From the NCBI GenBank assembly GCA_964628515.1, contig CAZVNZ010000005.1:62001-126000 (forward strand): a DNA stretch of 64,000 nt, written 5' to 3'. Positions 63,432 through 64,000 of this stretch are shown here, in pieces (within the stretch, counting starts at the first letter, position 1; each line of letters begins with the position of its first letter). A program made the translations under genes and the position numbers. A model generated the notes under the pieces. The model did not search any database. It worked only from the letters and a program-made list of their open reading frames with translations, and was not told the origin of the DNA. The DNA comes from CAZVNZ01 sp964628515. Lineage in GTDB: Bacteria > Bacillota > Clostridia > Christensenellales > Christensenellaceae.

Positions 63432-63781
63432 AGCAACCTCCTTTCTCGTTAATGGTATATTAAAACTACTCAAAAAACAATAAACGATTAGTAGAGTTTT
63501 ACAAAAAGTTGGTAAAAGTTAAAAAAAAATATAAAAAAGTCACAAATGACACTTTTTATTTTTGTGATACGATACTACCAATAATGTGCCTTAAAAAAAG
63601 GTTAGTTGCTTTGTCATTTCATTATTATTATTGCATTAAATGCAGTTTAGTACCATACTATAAGGTAGAAATCGATACTTGCATATATTAGGCAATACCA
63701 ATTACTAATTATGCAGGTTTTCTATAAAAATATAAATGGTGCTTGCTTTGTTGCAAGCAAAACATCAAAAGGGGAAGAGGG
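63432..63781. other. 350-bp intergenic region with hairpin
   Basis: AT-rich region between the XRE-DFX gene and the chemoreceptor-like gene. AAAAAGT (63534-63540) and ACTTTTT (63551-63557) form a stem with inner GTCA/TGAC pairing, and CACAAA/TTTGTG (63541-63546, 63561-63566) offers an alternative arm. No gene, tRNA or recognisable riboswitch is seen. TACTATAAG near 63656 may be part of the promoter for the downstream gene. Confidence 0.4.
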
Positions 63782-64000
63782 ATGAAAAAATTAAATACAA
63801 AGGAAAAGTTGGCATCAAAACCTAAGGTTAAGCAAAAAAAACTTGCTACTAAGACGACTGTAAGTATCGTTGCGGTACTGATAGTTGCATTTTTTGTACT
63901 TACTCTTGTAATAGCAATTTCCGGAGGCAAAAGCATTACTGTTCAACAGGAAGAAAAAATAGAGTTGATTGCAAATTCCAACGCACATACGGCGGCAGAG
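63782..64000 (+). CDS. N-terminus of a probable methyl-accepting chemotaxis protein (partial)
   Basis: ATG 63782 follows AAGAGGG and stays open to the window edge (73 codons). A basic cytoplasmic start (MKKLNTKEKLASKPKVKQKK) is followed by one long membrane helix (TTVSIVAVLIVAFFVLTLVIAI) and the beginning of an extracellular helix (VQQEEKIELIANSNAHTAAE). This is the usual opening of MCP and related sensor proteins. The signalling domain lies outside the window, so a histidine kinase or diguanylate cyclase is also possible. Confidence 0.6.
   Translation, partial: MKKLNTKEKLASKPKVKQKKLATKTTVSIVAVLIVAFFVLTLVIAISGGKSITVQQEEKIELIANSNAHTAAE

Overview
The window is low-GC, AT-rich DNA that reads as a Firmicutes/Clostridia-type chromosome. 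Shine-Dalgarno sites are strong (GGAGG or AAGGAG), GTG and TTG starts are common, promoters are sigma-A-like, and the families present (YesLMN, DUF624, subtilase with DUF4214, lipoproteins on Ala/Ser/Pro linkers) are typical of anaerobic Gram-positives. The species cannot be named from sequence alone. No rRNA, tRNA, CRISPR array or insertion sequence was seen. A run of exactly 100 N at 12794-12893 is a scaffold gap.

Layout. (1) 1-9.7 kb, plus strand: an accessory surface and secretion island. It holds small helical WXG100-like proteins, a Pro-rich lipoprotein, a 959-residue CARDB-repeat secreted protein, a WXG-bearing 475-residue protein, and a tandem pair of mosaic polytopic membrane proteins with a 44-bp remnant of a third copy. 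(2) 9.7-24.3 kb, minus strand: a long carbohydrate operon with an RbsABC-type ABC transporter, three UroD-like proteins, a rhamnose-mutarotase-like protein, a class II aldolase, an FGGY kinase, a GatD-like dehydrogenase, a PfkB-type sugar-phosphate kinase and an aldo/keto reductase. The divergent regulator at 24.5-26.7 kb is an unusual LacI fused to an ABC solute-binding domain, and a perfect LacI-type palindrome lies between the two promoters. (3) 27-33.3 kb, plus: a secreted subtilase, then an XRE-TPR regulator with an ABC-2 exporter. (4) 33.4-36.5 kb, minus: a GNAT acetyltransferase, rsgA behind an attenuator-like leader, and an Fe-S aldo/keto reductase. (5) 36.6-45 kb, minus: an alpha-L-rhamnosidase and oligosaccharide ABC uptake operon with a fourth UroD-like protein. 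It lies divergent from a YesM/YesN two-component system and a YesL/DUF624 protein (45.3-49.3 kb). (6) 49.4-55.3 kb, plus: a YknXYZ/MacAB-type efflux system and a membrane-anchored MutS-like ATPase. (7) 55.3-57.9 kb, minus: a decayed BRO-N gene with three copies of a palindrome, and a cysteine desulfurase / Fe-S / DUF6506-like operon. (8) 58.1-60.7 kb, plus: a three-gene membrane operon whose first product looks like a pentameric ligand-gated ion channel, whose second is a voltage-gated-type K+ channel, and whose third is a small ECF-S-like membrane protein. (9) 60.8-64 kb: a surface-anchored PEPT-repeat protein, a lipoprotein, an XRE-desulfoferrodoxin fusion, and the start of a probable chemoreceptor cut by the window edge.

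The two sugar loci appear to work together on plant-type, rhamnose-containing polysaccharide: extracellular binding and import, intracellular rhamnosidase, mutarotase, then oxidation, phosphorylation and aldol cleavage. UroD-like proteins of unknown role occur in both. The strongest candidates for undescribed biology are the channel operon (58.1-60.7 kb), the leader RNA before rsgA (35.08-35.36 kb), the LacI-SBP fusion and the sugar-linked UroD-like group.
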